A stretch of DNA of 64,000 nucleotides from Bilabrum cf. latius (lineage: Eukaryota > Bigyra: Bicosoecida > Bigyra > Bicosoecida). Position numbers and translations under genes: made by a program. Every line of letters begins with the position of its first letter. The stretch's first letter is position 1. Location: contig OZ237737.1 of NCBI GenBank assembly GCA_965178125.1, positions 124,001 through 188,000 of the forward strand. The letters are read 5' to 3'. Below are positions 37,711 through 49,036 of the stretch, one piece after another. Under the pieces are notes generated by a model. The model did not search any database. It was not told where the DNA came from and saw only the letters and a program-made list of their open reading frames with translations.

Positions 37711-38579
37711 AGTGTTTTCGCCGTCTTGGTTGCACCTCAAAACACGTCGTCGCAGAACGACATTCTGTTCGAGTGGTAGAGCCCCGACCTTGACGAAAGC
37801 GCCGCCGACGGCGTACAAGCAGCACTTGAAATCGCGTTGGATACCATCGAAGAGAAGAGTGAGGAGATCCACCTGCAGCACGCCGGGGCAAGAAATCGCG
37901 ACGATCACTCATTAGTCCAAGTGTTTAATTTAGTTGCTCGATTGCAGTCGGAGGCGGTCATGGGCCAACGTTAGAACGTGCAAAGGGGGACCCGTACCTT
38001 GGGCTGCTAGCCACAGCAGATGGCACCCGGGTGTACGGCCGAGCGGGGAGCACGAGGACAGTGCTTGTCGCAGCCAAGGACGCAAACATTGATGCAAAGC
38101 TGATGAGAGACGTAAGATAGCGATTACTGCATGCGCAATCGTCTCGACACCCTGAGAGGTGCACAGCAACGACACGCCAGGCAAGAAGCTGGCAAGAAGC
38201 TGGCAAATATAAATACTTGCAAAAGCATGCCATCAATTACCGCCCACCCCCCCATTCCACCCTTCATCCCACCATGCAGTGCACGGACGCCATCCACGTG
38301 GCATACGTGGAGGCCCTCTGCAATCCTTTCCTCTCGAGTGGCGGCGTCATGCTCGCACCCCCACTGGCAACCGGCTCACCATCTCCCGCCGATCCCAGCA
38401 GATCTACTGGCGGCGATGGCAGCGCCACTGGAATCGAGGGATCTAAGCTGCTGCGCCAGCGAATCGCAGCCATAGCCGCACTGACCGCCCCGGGGTCTTC
38501 GCTATCCGGCGGTAGGGCGGTAGGGTCGAACGGCAGCTCAGGGCCTGGGTCACCAGGGCCCAGGGCCAGGGGGCGATGA
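37711..38579 (+). CDS. TRAPPC2L: TRAPP complex subunit 2-like protein
   Basis: Three exons can be read: about 37711-37858, 37948-38111 and 38280-38579. Introns are 89 nt (GTGAGG to TTGCAG, phase 1) and 168 nt (GTAAGA to ATGCAG, phase 0). Exon A starts VFAVLVAPQN like the family's first beta strand and ends EEK, which splices to IGGG, matching DEKI in the human protein. Exon B gives DPYLGLLATADGTRVYG, the counterpart of YLGLLYPTEDYKVYG. Exon C gives AYVEALCNPFLSSGG, the conserved CNPF helix. A UAG lies at 37777-37779, in a loop. The initiator exon is not identified. A Gly/Ser/Pro-rich C-terminal tail of about 60 residues is extra. TRAPP complexes act as Rab GEFs at the Golgi. Stop is TGA. Confidence 0.82.
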
Positions 38580-39104
38580 CGATGACGACTGCTGGCCGGT
38601 GCGGCAATAGATATAGGCCAATCGGCAAGGCTAGTCCCAGCCCCAGCCCCAGCGCGGTAGACTTGCATCTGATCTGGAACGTTCCAGGACCGCCCCGCAA
38701 CAATGGCACCGCTGGCAGTGGCATGCACGCAGGCGCTGGTGCTCTGGCCACTGGCATGCGAGACGCTCAGTGCATGGCGCAGCGACGATGCATCCGTCAT
38801 TCTTGCAGGTAACTCCATGGCTGCAGCGGCGATCCCCCATTGGCAACTGGAGAGAGCGAGCACACGCCTCGCAGGCAGTGGGCGCCTGCCCGAAATGCGC
38901 CCTTACCGCGCCAACCGAGCCGCCGAATTGGACGAGGCGCGATATAGGAACTTGGGCAGCGCCTATCGACCGGGTTCTTCCACAGGAATCTGGTGCTGGG
39001 CAGCTCTGAACGAGAAAAGTAGACTCGGGTCGGAAGGCGGCGGCTTGGGGCAGTACTTGCGGGCTGTGCTTCCCGGATGCAGCGAGCTTGAGGACGGCGC
39101 ATCA
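38580..39104. other. Convergent 3' intergenic region
   Basis: Lies between the 3' ends of TRAPPC2L and POLR3K. I see no gene. Open frames on both strands lack motifs or splice logic. Confidence 0.6.
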
Positions 39105-39609
39105 TCAATTTTCATTCCACCGATGCCCGCACTTCGTGCACTTGTAGAAAGTGGTCGACGGCTCGTCAGCCGACCGAATCTAAATCTGCATGTAGTACGC
39201 TCGTCCGTTATGACACTCGGAACACCTTGCTGCGAATCGAAACCACAGAATCCTAGAAGCATAGTGTACGGTTCGTAACAGATATGGCCTTGTAGCGCTA
39301 ATCCTACGGATTTCTCACCATCGGTCTGGTCGACGTTCTTCCATGCATCGGCCCCTCCTAGGACATCATCGACCTTCTTTGCCTCCAGTACCACTGTTTT
39401 CTCCACTTTCATGCCCCCAATAAGTTTCTGGTGATATGGACAGGCCGTGCAGCAGTAGCTAGACACTTCCTGTGATGTTAAAAATATGCGCGGTGAGCAG
39501 GGTTATCGCTGGTGCATCAGGTAGCGGCGACTGCAAGTCACAGTAAGCCCGCAGCACTCACATGATGGGCCACGACCAATAGATTTCCGCACCAGGGGCA
39601 GAACAGCAT
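39105..39609 (-). CDS. POLR3K: RNA polymerase III subunit RPC10 (C11), TFIIS-like zinc ribbons
   Basis: Three exons: 39609-39562, 39469-39319 and 39229-39105. Introns are 92 nt (GTGAGT to CACAG, phase 0) and 89 nt (GTGAGA to TCGCAG, phase 1). The product is 107 residues; human POLR3K is 108. The N-terminal ribbon has CPWC and CTAC zinc pairs (MLFCPWCGNLLVV). The middle carries VDDVLGGADAWKNVD. The C-terminal ribbon has CSEC, then YYMQI-UAG-IRSADEP, then KCTKCGHRW. UAG 39180-39182 (residue 83) falls on the Gln conserved in RPC11, TFIIS and RPA12 just before xRSADE. The acidic DE pair enters the polymerase active site to stimulate RNA cleavage, so a truncation here would remove the catalytic hairpin. 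Stop is TGA. Confidence 0.95.
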
Positions 39610-40169
39610 CGTGGACTGGCGACGGAGTGGGCTCTGGTCACGGAGCTGCCGGAGGGCCTCTCCTTGCGGAACCGGCAGTGTGGATCGATCCGGCCTTGAG
39701 AATGCAGGGGCTCAATCGTTAGTCTCGGCGAAGAATGGAGGATTTTGTCGAAGATGTCAATGCTCGACTCGATTCACTCAAGTGAGGCATCCTAGCGGTG
39801 GCATCACGAGCTGTGCCATGCCTAGGACTAGTGCAACCACTCCGTTAGTGCAACTCTCCTCGCATCGCAGTTTGAAGTCTTCACCACAAATTGCCCTGAA
39901 AGATGTTATTCATTTCACGGATACGTATAGGGTTGCGGTGTAGGCATGCATACAAGAGGTGAGACACTGTGCAGCCCTCCTGGGCCCTGGTTTGCAGCAT
40001 GCATCGCTCATTTGGACTGCGCACCAAACACTCTTGCCGTGGCACACGCAGCTGCGGAGGTATTGGACCAAAACATCTCACAAGTCGATTGTAGCCCCGG
40101 AGCCATTCAGGAGGGCAGCATTTCTGGACACGATTCGAAGGTGTGGGGCTCACCTGCCCTCCTCGGCCC
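39610..40169 (+). other. Probable 5' exons of the FAM98 gene, not resolved
   Basis: The FAM98 exon that follows begins at a pyrimidine-rich acceptor, so upstream exons are expected here. Candidates are a frame ending at 39780 beside a GTGAGG donor (MEDFVEDVNARLDSL, with a UAG upstream at about 39720), and one at about 40008-40140 before GTGTGG. Neither matches the FAM98 N-terminal domain well enough to call. Confidence 0.3.
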
Positions 40170-41467
40170 AGGCGAGCGCGATGGCTCCAGCAAGCGCAGG
40201 CAGCGGCACTAGCGGCGGAGCGGCTCTGATCAATCTATCGGCACTCTAGTTCTTGGTTTCAGAGCTGCAATTTGCTCAGCTGGAAGCGCTCCGGTCGGCT
40301 CCAGCCGCCGCCGCACTAGACGGACCTGTTGCTCCAGCCGCGCCACCTGCCGCCTCTGCCGGTGCTAGTACTCAGGCTGGCAGCGTTGCAGGCACCGCGC
40401 CCGCTGGATAGACTTCCTCATCTTCTTCCGCCGCATCATCCTCATCATCATCATCAGCAGCAGCAGCCCATACTACTCGGGCTGCCGAGCCTGCACCAGC
40501 CATTGGAGCCGAGGCTCCCGCCCCGTCCGTGACGGCTATTGATTTGCTCGCTGCAGACCTGGCGTTGTTGCAGGTGGCCATGGATGATGCTGGGGTGCCA
40601 CAGTCAGGAATTGGGGGACCTTTTGCGACTGGAGCAGGGGCAGGTGCAGGGCATGCAAGTGCAGGAGCAGGCGCCGCTCGCATGACCGACGAGGAGAGCG
40701 GTGTTGGAGACGAGGAATTGCACCCGATTGGTGCGGAACTATAGAATGCACGGCGCCGGCTTGAATCTGCCCTGGCCGCCGGTGCATCGCAGGCCGCCGC
40801 AGATGACGGTTCACCCGCCCCAGCCGGTGCGCCCATCCTCTCAGCTGAGCCATTCGCCGCCGCTGGAGGCCCGCTCAGAGAGGCAGGAGAGCGGCTCGCG
40901 CGAGCCATGGACGCAGACTATGCGGCCCGTGAGGCGCTGATGACCAGCCGGTTGGACGTGACTGTGACTGCACTGCTGTGGGGGGAGGGGGCCAGGGGGC
41001 GCGAGAGGGCTGTGACGAGTGCGCTGCTGGGGGCGCGGAGGGCCATGGAGCTGCCGCGGCTGGCCGTGGGGCTGGACCAGGCCCTTGGTGTGACGAGTGC
41101 GCTCCCCATGGAGCTGGGCAGGCGTGTCAGCGCGGGGACATCGTCGTCTGGTGGGCGGGGCGGCGGCGCTGGCTCGGCCATCAAGCGAGTGGTAGTGCAG
41201 TCGATGCCTGACCGGGGGGGTAGGGCGGGTGAGATGCGGCCGAGTCGCAGAGACATGATGCCCAAGTGGGCTCCGAGGAGGGAGGGCGGCGGGAGCGGCA
41301 GGGGCAGGGGTGGTGGTGGTGGTCGAGGTGGGGGGCGAGGTGGTGGTCGAGGTGGGGGGCGGGGTGGCAAGGGTAGAGGAGGCGGGAGGGGCGGGAAGGT
41401 GCAGGGGTCCTGGACAGGCATGTCGGGTGCAGGAGGAAAGGGCAAGGGCAAGAGCAGGCGAAAATGA
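40170..41467 (+). CDS. FAM98 family protein (tRNA-ligase-complex/RNA-binding type), 5' exons missing
   Basis: The frame runs from an acceptor (CCTCGGCCCAG) before 40170 to TGA at 41465-41467, with UAGs at 40247, 40409 and 40742. Recognised parts in order: ALxFLVSELQ, matching the human LTYLISELE helix (the UAG is directly before FLVSEL); an Ala/Ser-rich insert; SRLDVTVTALLWGEGA, matching KRLDVTVQSFGWSDRA; a long alpha-helical middle; MPDRGGRAGEMRP, the family's signature; and a Gly/Arg (RGG-box) C-terminus ending KSRRK. Animal FAM98 proteins join the RTCB tRNA-ligase complex and bind RNA. A similar role here is inference. Length from this exon is about 430 residues. Confidence 0.85.
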
Positions 41468-41679
41468 AGGGTGGGCCAAAGCATTTCGTTGTTGCCAGTG
41501 ACTTGCGAATTGCGAACCATATCCTTAGCAGACGCAGACAGTGCGGCCACTTGTCAAGAGATGATGCTGTGCAGGCAAGTAGTACCAGCCTATTGACCAA
41601 GTCAGTCTGAGCACTCGCCAGAGCCACACGACAGGCACCCAAGAAAACTGGCAGACAGGCAGGCAGGCAGGACACATGG

Positions 41680-41741
41680 CCCTGGGTGTTTGGTTGTTCC
41701 CCAGCACCGGCCCTGGGTGTTTGGTTGTTCCCCAGCACCGG
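41680..41741. repeat. 31-bp perfect tandem duplication
   Basis: Two adjacent identical 31-bp units (41680-41710 and 41711-41741) lie immediately 3' of the desaturase stop. A GCAGG run precedes them. Both are outside coding sequence. Confidence 0.9.
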
Positions 41742-41744
41742 CCC

Positions 41745-43487
41745 TCACTGGGAGGCGCGGGCCCTCGACCCCCTCCTCTTCCGCGCCCCCGCTCCACCCT
41801 CCTCGTCTTCCTACACCTTGCTCTCCCCCTCTGCTGCCTCCTCCTCGTCCTCCTCCTTGTGCTCGCCCCCTGCAACCCGCACACCACCCTTCGCGGGAAC
41901 TACAGGCATCTCCCCGGGCAGCACCCTGGCCTTGAACACGGCCTGCTCCTCCACGACGATGGGCGCACCCAGCACGCGGGGCTCCCTGTTCTGCAGGTCG
42001 TCGTCCTTGCCCTGCCCCAGCTTGTGCAGCAAACGGAGGTGCGACGCAACGATCCTTGCGTACGACGGGTAGGCGTTGTACGGCACGCCGCGCTCGGCGC
42101 ACACCTGCCTCACGATGCGAGACATGGCGGGGTAGTGCACGTGGCACACCCCAGGGAACAAGTGGTGCTCGATCTGGTAGTTGAGGCCCCCCGCGGCCAG
42201 CAGCCAGAACCACGCCCACACCGTGGGTGTCTCGGGGTCGTGCATGACGGACCAGTTGACGGCAGTCCGCACTTGCATCTCTCCCCAGTCCACGTCTCTC
42301 GGCACGTTGTACTCCACGCCCTCGCTATTGTGCGAAACGATGAACGAGGTCGCCAGGTAGGCCGACCCGGTCATCTGCATGGGAAGCACCACCGTCCACA
42401 GAGCCGCAATGCCGTGCAGGTAAAAGGGAAGCACGTAAAAGCCGCCAATGTGAAGTGCCTTGCCCAGCCAGAACAGGACCAGATCAACCGCCCGCAGCTT
42501 GTGCATCCGCGTGTGGCCGTACCTGGCTGTGAACACATTCACCATGTCGTTGATGGTGTAGGCCATTCCCAGGAGCGTAAACAGGGCGGGGCCGTACACG
42601 TGCTGCCACCCGTGGTGAGGGAGCCGCGGCAGTGCGGGATTCAGCCGCATGAGTGGCCAGTTCTCGTACGAGTCCGTGTCCAGAACGGCATCGTTCGGGT
42701 CGGCGTGGTGGGCCACAACGTGCTGGTGCCTCCAACACAGGGCGCTGCCTCCGATCAGGTCGTCGCAGAAACCGAACGCGCGGTTCACCATGGACGAGGC
42801 GGAAAGGGCGCCGTGGTTCGCGTCGTGCTGGATGGAGAGTCCCACCACCGCGAGCATGAACCCCATGAACATCGCAGCCGGGGTGTTGCCCCGCACGACG
42901 CCAAGGTAGTACGCCGCGGCGCAGATGCCAAGGCAAACGATCGTCTTGAACAGCATAAACGCGCCGCCGCGAGAGCTCTGGCCCGTCTCCTAGAAGTACC
43001 TGTTAACCCTGACGCGCACTTCATCATAAAATCCTCGCGAGCTTGACTTGCCCTCGCCATCGAACGTGCCCACCTGGACAGGCACGGCGGGCTTGAAGCT
43101 CGACTTGGTCGCGCCACTGACCTCGAGCGACGCAAGGAACTTCTGCGCCTTCCCAAGGTTCCTGTGGTACGAACGAAACATGACAGTCGCATCTCGGCCG
43201 GCCGCAAGCAGCAGCAGGTCGGAGCCGCCGGGGTGCTTGTCCAGGAACGACTTGATGTCGTACACCTTGCCATCGATACGGGTCAAAGTCCCGTTCAAGA
43301 ATTCGCCCTTGCCGTCGAACGAGCTGTTCGGCTTCTCAGAAAGCGGCTCTTGCTCAGAACCCAGCCCAACTTCGTGAAGGCGGCGCGCCGGGGGATATTC
43401 TGACGTGTGTGCTTCCCTAGGCTGCGCCTTGTCGCCAGCCGATGGTACATCGCTATCGATCTCGTTTCCGCCAATGGATGGCATCAC
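41745..43487 (-). CDS. Front-end (delta) fatty-acid desaturase with N-terminal cytochrome b5
   Basis: ATG at 43487 and TGA at 41745-41747, 580 residues. UAGs lie at 42990 (residue 166) and 41811 (residue 559). Cytochrome b5 lies at about residues 60-140 with the heme motif HPGG. The desaturase part has all three His boxes: HDANH (about 221), HVVAHH (about 256-261) and QIEHH (about 460; Q replaces the first His, as in all front-end desaturases). Several TM segments lie between. UAG 166 follows VRVNRYF and precedes ETG, where relatives have Lys or another polar residue. The C-terminal acidic/basic tail after residue 540 is extra. The IQHDANHGA form is common in delta-4/delta-5 enzymes making long-chain polyunsaturated fatty acids at the ER. 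Regiospecificity is not decidable. Confidence 0.9.
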
Positions 43488-43794
43488 AGTAAACTTAGGG
43501 CAAAGGCGAGCGTACGGATTACCGAGCGCACAGGAAAAGCGAGTGCTGCCAAAGTGGAGTGGGATTTGACCCGATCCCGACCACTCCAGGTGCCTTCGTG
43601 AAGGTTCGTTACACCGTCAGAGCTCCTTCGGCTCCGACGCGTTTTGAAACAAAACGAATCGTATTGCAGAGTCGTATTGCACTGCATGCAGGCCCCAACT
43701 GACCTCTCCCAGGCCAGTTGCCACCGGACCGCTCCACGGTGGGGTGCCACCACTGGCAGCTAGCCTCGCTATCATTTGCTCACCTCACCTCGCC

Positions 43795-44858
43795 TCACTG
43801 CCTGCCCTCGGCCTCCCTTGCCCTGGCCTCGCCAGCCTCCTCCCCTCCCCCGGTGCGGTTCAACTCCTGCTGCTCCTTCTCCAGGAAGCGCAGGGAGGAG
43901 TCCTCCACGACCTTCTCCGCGTCCAGGTAGGCAGACCCCCCGGGCAGGAACTCGTGCTGGTGCTCCTGGGCCAGGTCAGCAGCGGCCTCGGCGCCCTCCT
44001 CCAGCTCGGCCATCTCGGTGGCAGTCAGCTTGCGCACGAACTGCGCGGGGTTACCCGCCCACACCTCCCCCTTGGGGACTCTCCTGCCGGGGTGCACCAC
44101 GGCGCCGTCCGCCACCACGCCGAACTCCTCCACCAGCGCGCCCTCCATCACGACCGCCCCCGCGCCCACCTTGGCTCTGTTCTCGATGGTGCATGACTGC
44201 AGCACCGCCCCGGGGCCCACCACGACGTAGTCCCCGATGCGGCAGGTCGCCGCCACCTGGCCCTCGACCGTCTTGGCCGTGTGCACCACCGCTCGGTCCT
44301 GGATGGACGTGTACCCGCCGATCTCCACGGCATTCAAATCACCGCGGACGACTGCGCCGTACCAAACGGATGATCGTGTACCTACCTAGACGCTACCAAT
44401 GACTGACGCGCACGGCGCAATAAACACATCGGCATCGACGAACGGATGCTTGTTGAACAGATTCATGACGCTCCTATGCCGGCTGACTGCGATAATTTAT
44501 GATAAACGTGGATACAAAGAGCGCGAGTTCGAGTGCACAGGCCCCGCTTTCGTCCCCGTACAAGGCTGCAGTTGCTCGGGAGTGGCACAACCGAGGGCGA
44601 AGCTGGCCGCAACGGCGGAAGGAGCCGGCGACGGCGTAGCTCGCGCCCAATCAAATGCTATCATCAATAAGCAATACATTGCGCCGCCATCTCGGTAGTC
44701 AATCCAGCTGACGCCAAGGTGGTCTCAGCTACGATCTGCTCACAAGCTTCCCTAAAGATAGGCTTCTCCAGCGCAGCAAGGCCAACTCCGTCGAGGTTCA
44801 ACCCCGCTTCTCGCAAGACACGGCCAAACTCGTACAACCCCCTGCGAAATACGCTCAT
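43795..44858 (-). CDS. Gamma-type carbonic anhydrase (mitochondrial complex I subunit type)
   Basis: Exons 44858-44744 and 44486-43795. The 257-nt intron (GTGAGC to CGCAG, phase 1) restores REAFSRHRSVMNLF, matching the plant REQLSRHRTLMNVF. Exon 1 encodes the plant-type N-terminal helix (RRGLYEFGRVLREAG). The rest is a left-handed beta-helix of hexapeptide repeats with WYGAVVRGD, SIQDRAVVH (zinc-ligand region) and GEVWAGNPAQFVRKL. UAG 44386-44388 (residue 72) sits in VIGSV-UAG-VGTRSS, where plant proteins have Gln (VIGDVQIGRGSS). Product is 268 residues with a TGA stop. In plants and many protists these proteins form a matrix-exposed domain on complex I. Catalytic activity is uncertain. Confidence 0.92.
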
Positions 44859-45032
44859 GGTGCGAGCGAGACAGGCAGCAGTGCGTCTCGAAGCCGACCT
44901 CGCTGCTGCCTGCCCGAAAAAAATCGAATTCAATCTGCACAGTACAATTACGATATAGGGTGCAGTTACACTTATTCGGATTCCTGGTGAGATCGCGAAT
45001 GGCAAGTGCTACTGCTAGAGCGCTCTTGTGCT

Positions 45033-48000
45033 ATGTCGGCGCGCGTAGGGTTGTCAAGGGAGTTCTTCTAGTTGGTGTAGTCGATTGGGGAGTCCAAATC
45101 CAAGCAGGTAAGAGAGAGAGAGCCCGGCAGGCCTGCTTGCACTGCCACACACGCACAGCCGGCAAGCGCGCATCTCTGGGTGTTCGAACCGGTTGTGCCG
45201 CAAGCCCCATGCCAGCCAATTGCCGTGCCATTGTGACATATGCCGTCTGTCGTCGCAGGAGGAGGACCGGATCATCGTGAAGGAGCTCGGCACCCTGAAA
45301 AAGCTCAATGCCACGCGCCTCGACAAGAAGCGGATGAAGGAGTTCGTGATCCGCCTTATGTACGTGGAGATGCTTGGCTACGACGCCGAGTTCGGCTACA
45401 TGAAGGCTGTCGAGCTGGCTTCCACTGGTAACATGCTCGAGAAGCGCGTGGGATACCTGTGCGCCGGGCTCTGCCTGAGTCCCGAGCACGAGCTGCGGAT
45501 GATGTTCATCAACCGCCTGCAGAAGGACATGCAGAGCGACAACGTGCTGGAGATCTGCCAGGCGCTCACGGCCGGCGCGAAGCTCGTCGCCACGGACTAC
45601 ATCCCCGCCGTGCTTCCCCTGGTGGACCGGCTGCTCAAGCACGACCAGGCCATCGTGCGCAAGAAGACCGTCATGCTGCTGCACCACTTCTACCTGATCA
45701 AGCCCACCTCGGTCACGGACTACCTCCCCAAGCTCAGGGCCGCCCTCTGCGACCGGGACCCCAGCGTCATGGCCGCCACCCTGCACGTCTTCTTCGACCT
45801 GGCCAAGGCGGACCCGGGCCCGTACAAGGACCTGGTCTCGTCCTTCGTCAGCATCCTAAAGCAGGTCACCGAGCACAGGCTGCCCAGGGACTTCGACTAC
45901 CACCGGGTGCCCGCCCCCTGGATCCAGATCAAGATCCTCAAGATCCTGGCAGAGCTGGGGCACGCGGACCAGTCCTCCTCGGAGCAGATGTATGAGGTGC
46001 TGCTCGAGTGCATGCGCAGGGCGGACACGGGCATCAACGTCGGGTACGCCATCATCTACGAGTGCGTCAAGGTGGTCACGTCCATCTACCCCAACTCGAC
46101 TCTCCTCGATGCCGCCGCCGCTGCCATCGCCCGCTTCATCGAGGCCGAGAACCAGAACCTGCGCTACCTGGGAGTGACGGGCCTGACTTCGATCGTGCGG
46201 GACCACCCCAAGTACGCGATGGACCACCAGAAGACCGTGATCGAGTGCCTCCAGGACCCCGACGAGACGCTCAAGCGCAAGACGCTGGACCTGCTCTTCC
46301 ACATGACCAACGGGGTGAACGTTGGCACCATCGTGGACAAGCTCCTCGAGCACCTCAAGGAGGCCACGGACCGGTTCCTTCGTAGGGCGCTCGTGAGGAA
46401 CATCGCGCAGGCGGCCGAGAAGTTCGCCCCCGACAACGGGTGGTACATCAGCGTGATCGTGCAGCTGATGGAGATGGGTGGAGACCTGGTCAGCCAGAAG
46501 GTCGTGCAGAGCCTCATCGCCCTCGTGGCGGAGGGAGAGGGGGACGACGACCAGGAGGCGGACGACGACTTGCGGTCCGACGCGGTGGAGACGATGCTGA
46601 TGCTGATCGACAAGCCCTCGCTGCCCAACACCTTGCTGCAGGTCATGTTCTGGGTGCTGGGCGAGTACGGCTACCTGGCAGAGAGCATGAAGGTCGCCGA
46701 GATCACGGACAAGGTGTGCGTCATCGCGGGGAGGGCCTCCCTCACGCCCACCGCACGCTCCTGCGCCCTCAGCGCCATGCTCAAGCTCACCGCCCAGATC
46801 GGGACGGTGCTCCCCTCGGCCAGGGAGGTGGTGCAGCGCTACCAGCACTCGAGGGACGCTGACCTTGCCCAGCGCTGCCAGGAGTTCCTCGCACTCGCCT
46901 CCCAGCAGGACCTCATGAAAGCCGTGCTCCCCGTGGACGCCAGCCTCGAGGACATCGAGCCCGGGGACATGCCCTTTCTCGACAGGTACGTGCAGGACGC
47001 GCTGGCGGCGGGGGCCAAGCCCTACTCGAAGCCCAAGGAGGGCATCCCCGGGCTGCAGGGGCAAGGGGGAGGGGACTCCCACGAGCTGCGGTTTGACGCG
47101 TATGATGACCCGGAGAAGGCCATGGCCGCCGCGCTGCAGGAGCAGGCCGAGCACGCGCCCATGGGCGACGGTTAGGGCGGCGGTGCCAGCGGGCAAGGGG
47201 GCGGCGCCAACGGTCAGGGCGGCACTGGGCTCGGCCTGAACCTGCAGGTGGCCGGCATGCAGAACGTCTGGGGCGCGGACGGGTACATGGGCGGCGCGCA
47301 GACACCGGAGGCGGGTGGCTCCGGGAACGGCGCTGACCCCGGGGCGGCCAAGGGTGCCATGGAGGGCGCGCTGAGCGGGCTGGGGGCGCGAACGGGGGCG
47401 CAGGACGGGGGGCAGCAGGACGGTGGCGCGGCGGATGCGGCCGGCTCTGCTACTGCGGACATGGGCATGGGCATAGGTGGCAGCAGCAGCGGCGGGGCGT
47501 GGACCTCCCCTCCCGCGGCGGCCCCCGCGCCCCCCCAGCCGACGGAGGAGGAGCTCCAGGCCCAGGCGCTGTTCGCCGGTCTGGGCGGGGGAGGGAGCGG
47601 GAAGGGCAGCGGTGTGGGCGGCGCGGCGGGGCGGAGGGCAGGGCGCCGCGCGGGCAGGACCCGCAGGCAGAGGGGCGCGCCCGAGCAGGCCCCTGCACCC
47701 GCACCCGCACCGGCACCGGCACCCGCACCGGCTCCGTCGGACGGGGACGACCTCATGGCCGGACTGGAGGTCACGGCCCCACCGCAGCTGCCTGGAGCCC
47801 CAGCCCCCGCCCCAGCACCCGCACCCGCCCCCGCGGAGGACGAAGACGAGCTGGACCTGTTCGGGGCCCCTGCACCGGCCCCTGCACCCGGTGCGGGCGC
47901 CGGAGTGGCTGCCTCTCCGTTCGACCAGGGAACAAGCGGTGCCGGAGGGGGCGATGACGGCGAGGACGATCTCTTCGGAGGCATGTCCATGGGGGGAGCG

Positions 48001-48831
48001 TCTGCACCCGCCCCCGCCCCTGCCCCTGCGGCGGGTGCAGGCGGTGCCGGCCTCAAGATGGAGAGCCTGACGGCTCCTGCAGCCGTGGAGTCGGCCGTGG
48101 GTGCGGGGGTGCCTCGGCGGCCCGAGCGGGGCGCCATGGACCTTGGGGGCGACGGGACTTTGCGAGTGGGCGTGCAGCTGGGCTTCCGGCCCGAGTCGCT
48201 GATGGTGGTGGTGCACGTGGGGAACAGCGGGGGCTCCCCCGTGTCCGGGGTGCAGGTGACCCCGCAGCCCCTTAGCTTCCTGAGCGTCAGGGCGGTGACG
48301 GCGGGGTCGGGGGACGTGCAGGCGGACGCTGCCGGGGCCAAGCTCTCGGCCCCGCTGGGCCCCGGGCAGTCGAGGTGCTTCGCGATGCAGTACGTGATCG
48401 CGAACGTGCCGGCCAACTCGCCCTTGCAGCTGCGGGTGAGCTACGCCGGTGCAGCCGCGCCCCTCGTGGTCAGCGTGCCGCTGTCCGTGCTGGACCTGCT
48501 GCGACCCAAGCCCATGGCCACGCCCGAGTTCGGGGGCATGTGGACCAACCCGGCGTACGGGCACCAGGGCAGCGCCAGCTCCCATGTGGCCGCGCCCTCC
48601 ACGCTCGAAGCCGTGCAGTCGCTGCTCCCCGTCCGCGCGCACCACCACTCGATCGAGGGCATCCCCGCCACGCAGGAGGTCATCGCGTCCTCTCTGCTCA
48701 TGGGCACCCCACAGCACTCGCTGCTCCACTGCAAGCTCGCGGGAGGCGGCCAGCTCGGCATCACAGTCAAGACCGCCGACGCGAGCTTCACCGCGACCAT
48801 CGCAGAGGCGCTCAATGGGAAGTTTGCGTGA
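45033..48831 (+). CDS. AP4E1: AP-4 complex epsilon subunit
   Basis: Exons 45033-45107 and 45259-48831. The 151-nt intron is GTAAGA to GTCGCAG, phase 0. Exon 1 reads SREFF-UAG-LV-UAG-SIGESKSKQ, directly matching plant AP4E (SKEFLDLVKSIGEARSK). UAGs 45069 and 45078 fall at Asp/Glu and Lys positions. The adaptin trunk (residues about 25-600) has MKEFVIRLMYVEMLGYD.EFGY, LEKRVGYL and HRVPAPWIQIKILKIL. IECLQDPDETLKRKTLDLL and EKFAPDNGW favour epsilon over AP-1 gamma. A third UAG (47173, residue 664) lies in the Gly/Ala/Pro hinge. Residues about 985-1215 form the C-terminal ear, with a PLSVLDLLRPKPM segment. Total is 1,215 residues with a TGA stop. AP-4 sorts cargo at the trans-Golgi. Confidence 0.93.
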
Positions 48832-49036
48832 GGCTTGAAAGGCTGCAAAAGATAAGCACAGCAGTTCTTGTCGTGCCTTGCTTTGTTTTGGAGTGGCGGG
48901 CGTGCTTTTTTTGGCACCAGGGCGTCTTTGCAGCGAATTATTATGCTCGAATATTTCCCTTGAATTTGTTTGCCTTTGCATCTAGTTCATCTGAGCCCCT
49001 CAGAAGCCACACAGCTGCGCCTTGACCCCGATCATA

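Noticed and set aside
45856-48981. Minus-strand 1,041-codon open frame opposite AP-4 epsilon
   Set aside because: It is a GC-rich shadow: His/Arg/Gly/Pro-rich with no domain, while the plus strand encodes a clear adaptin.
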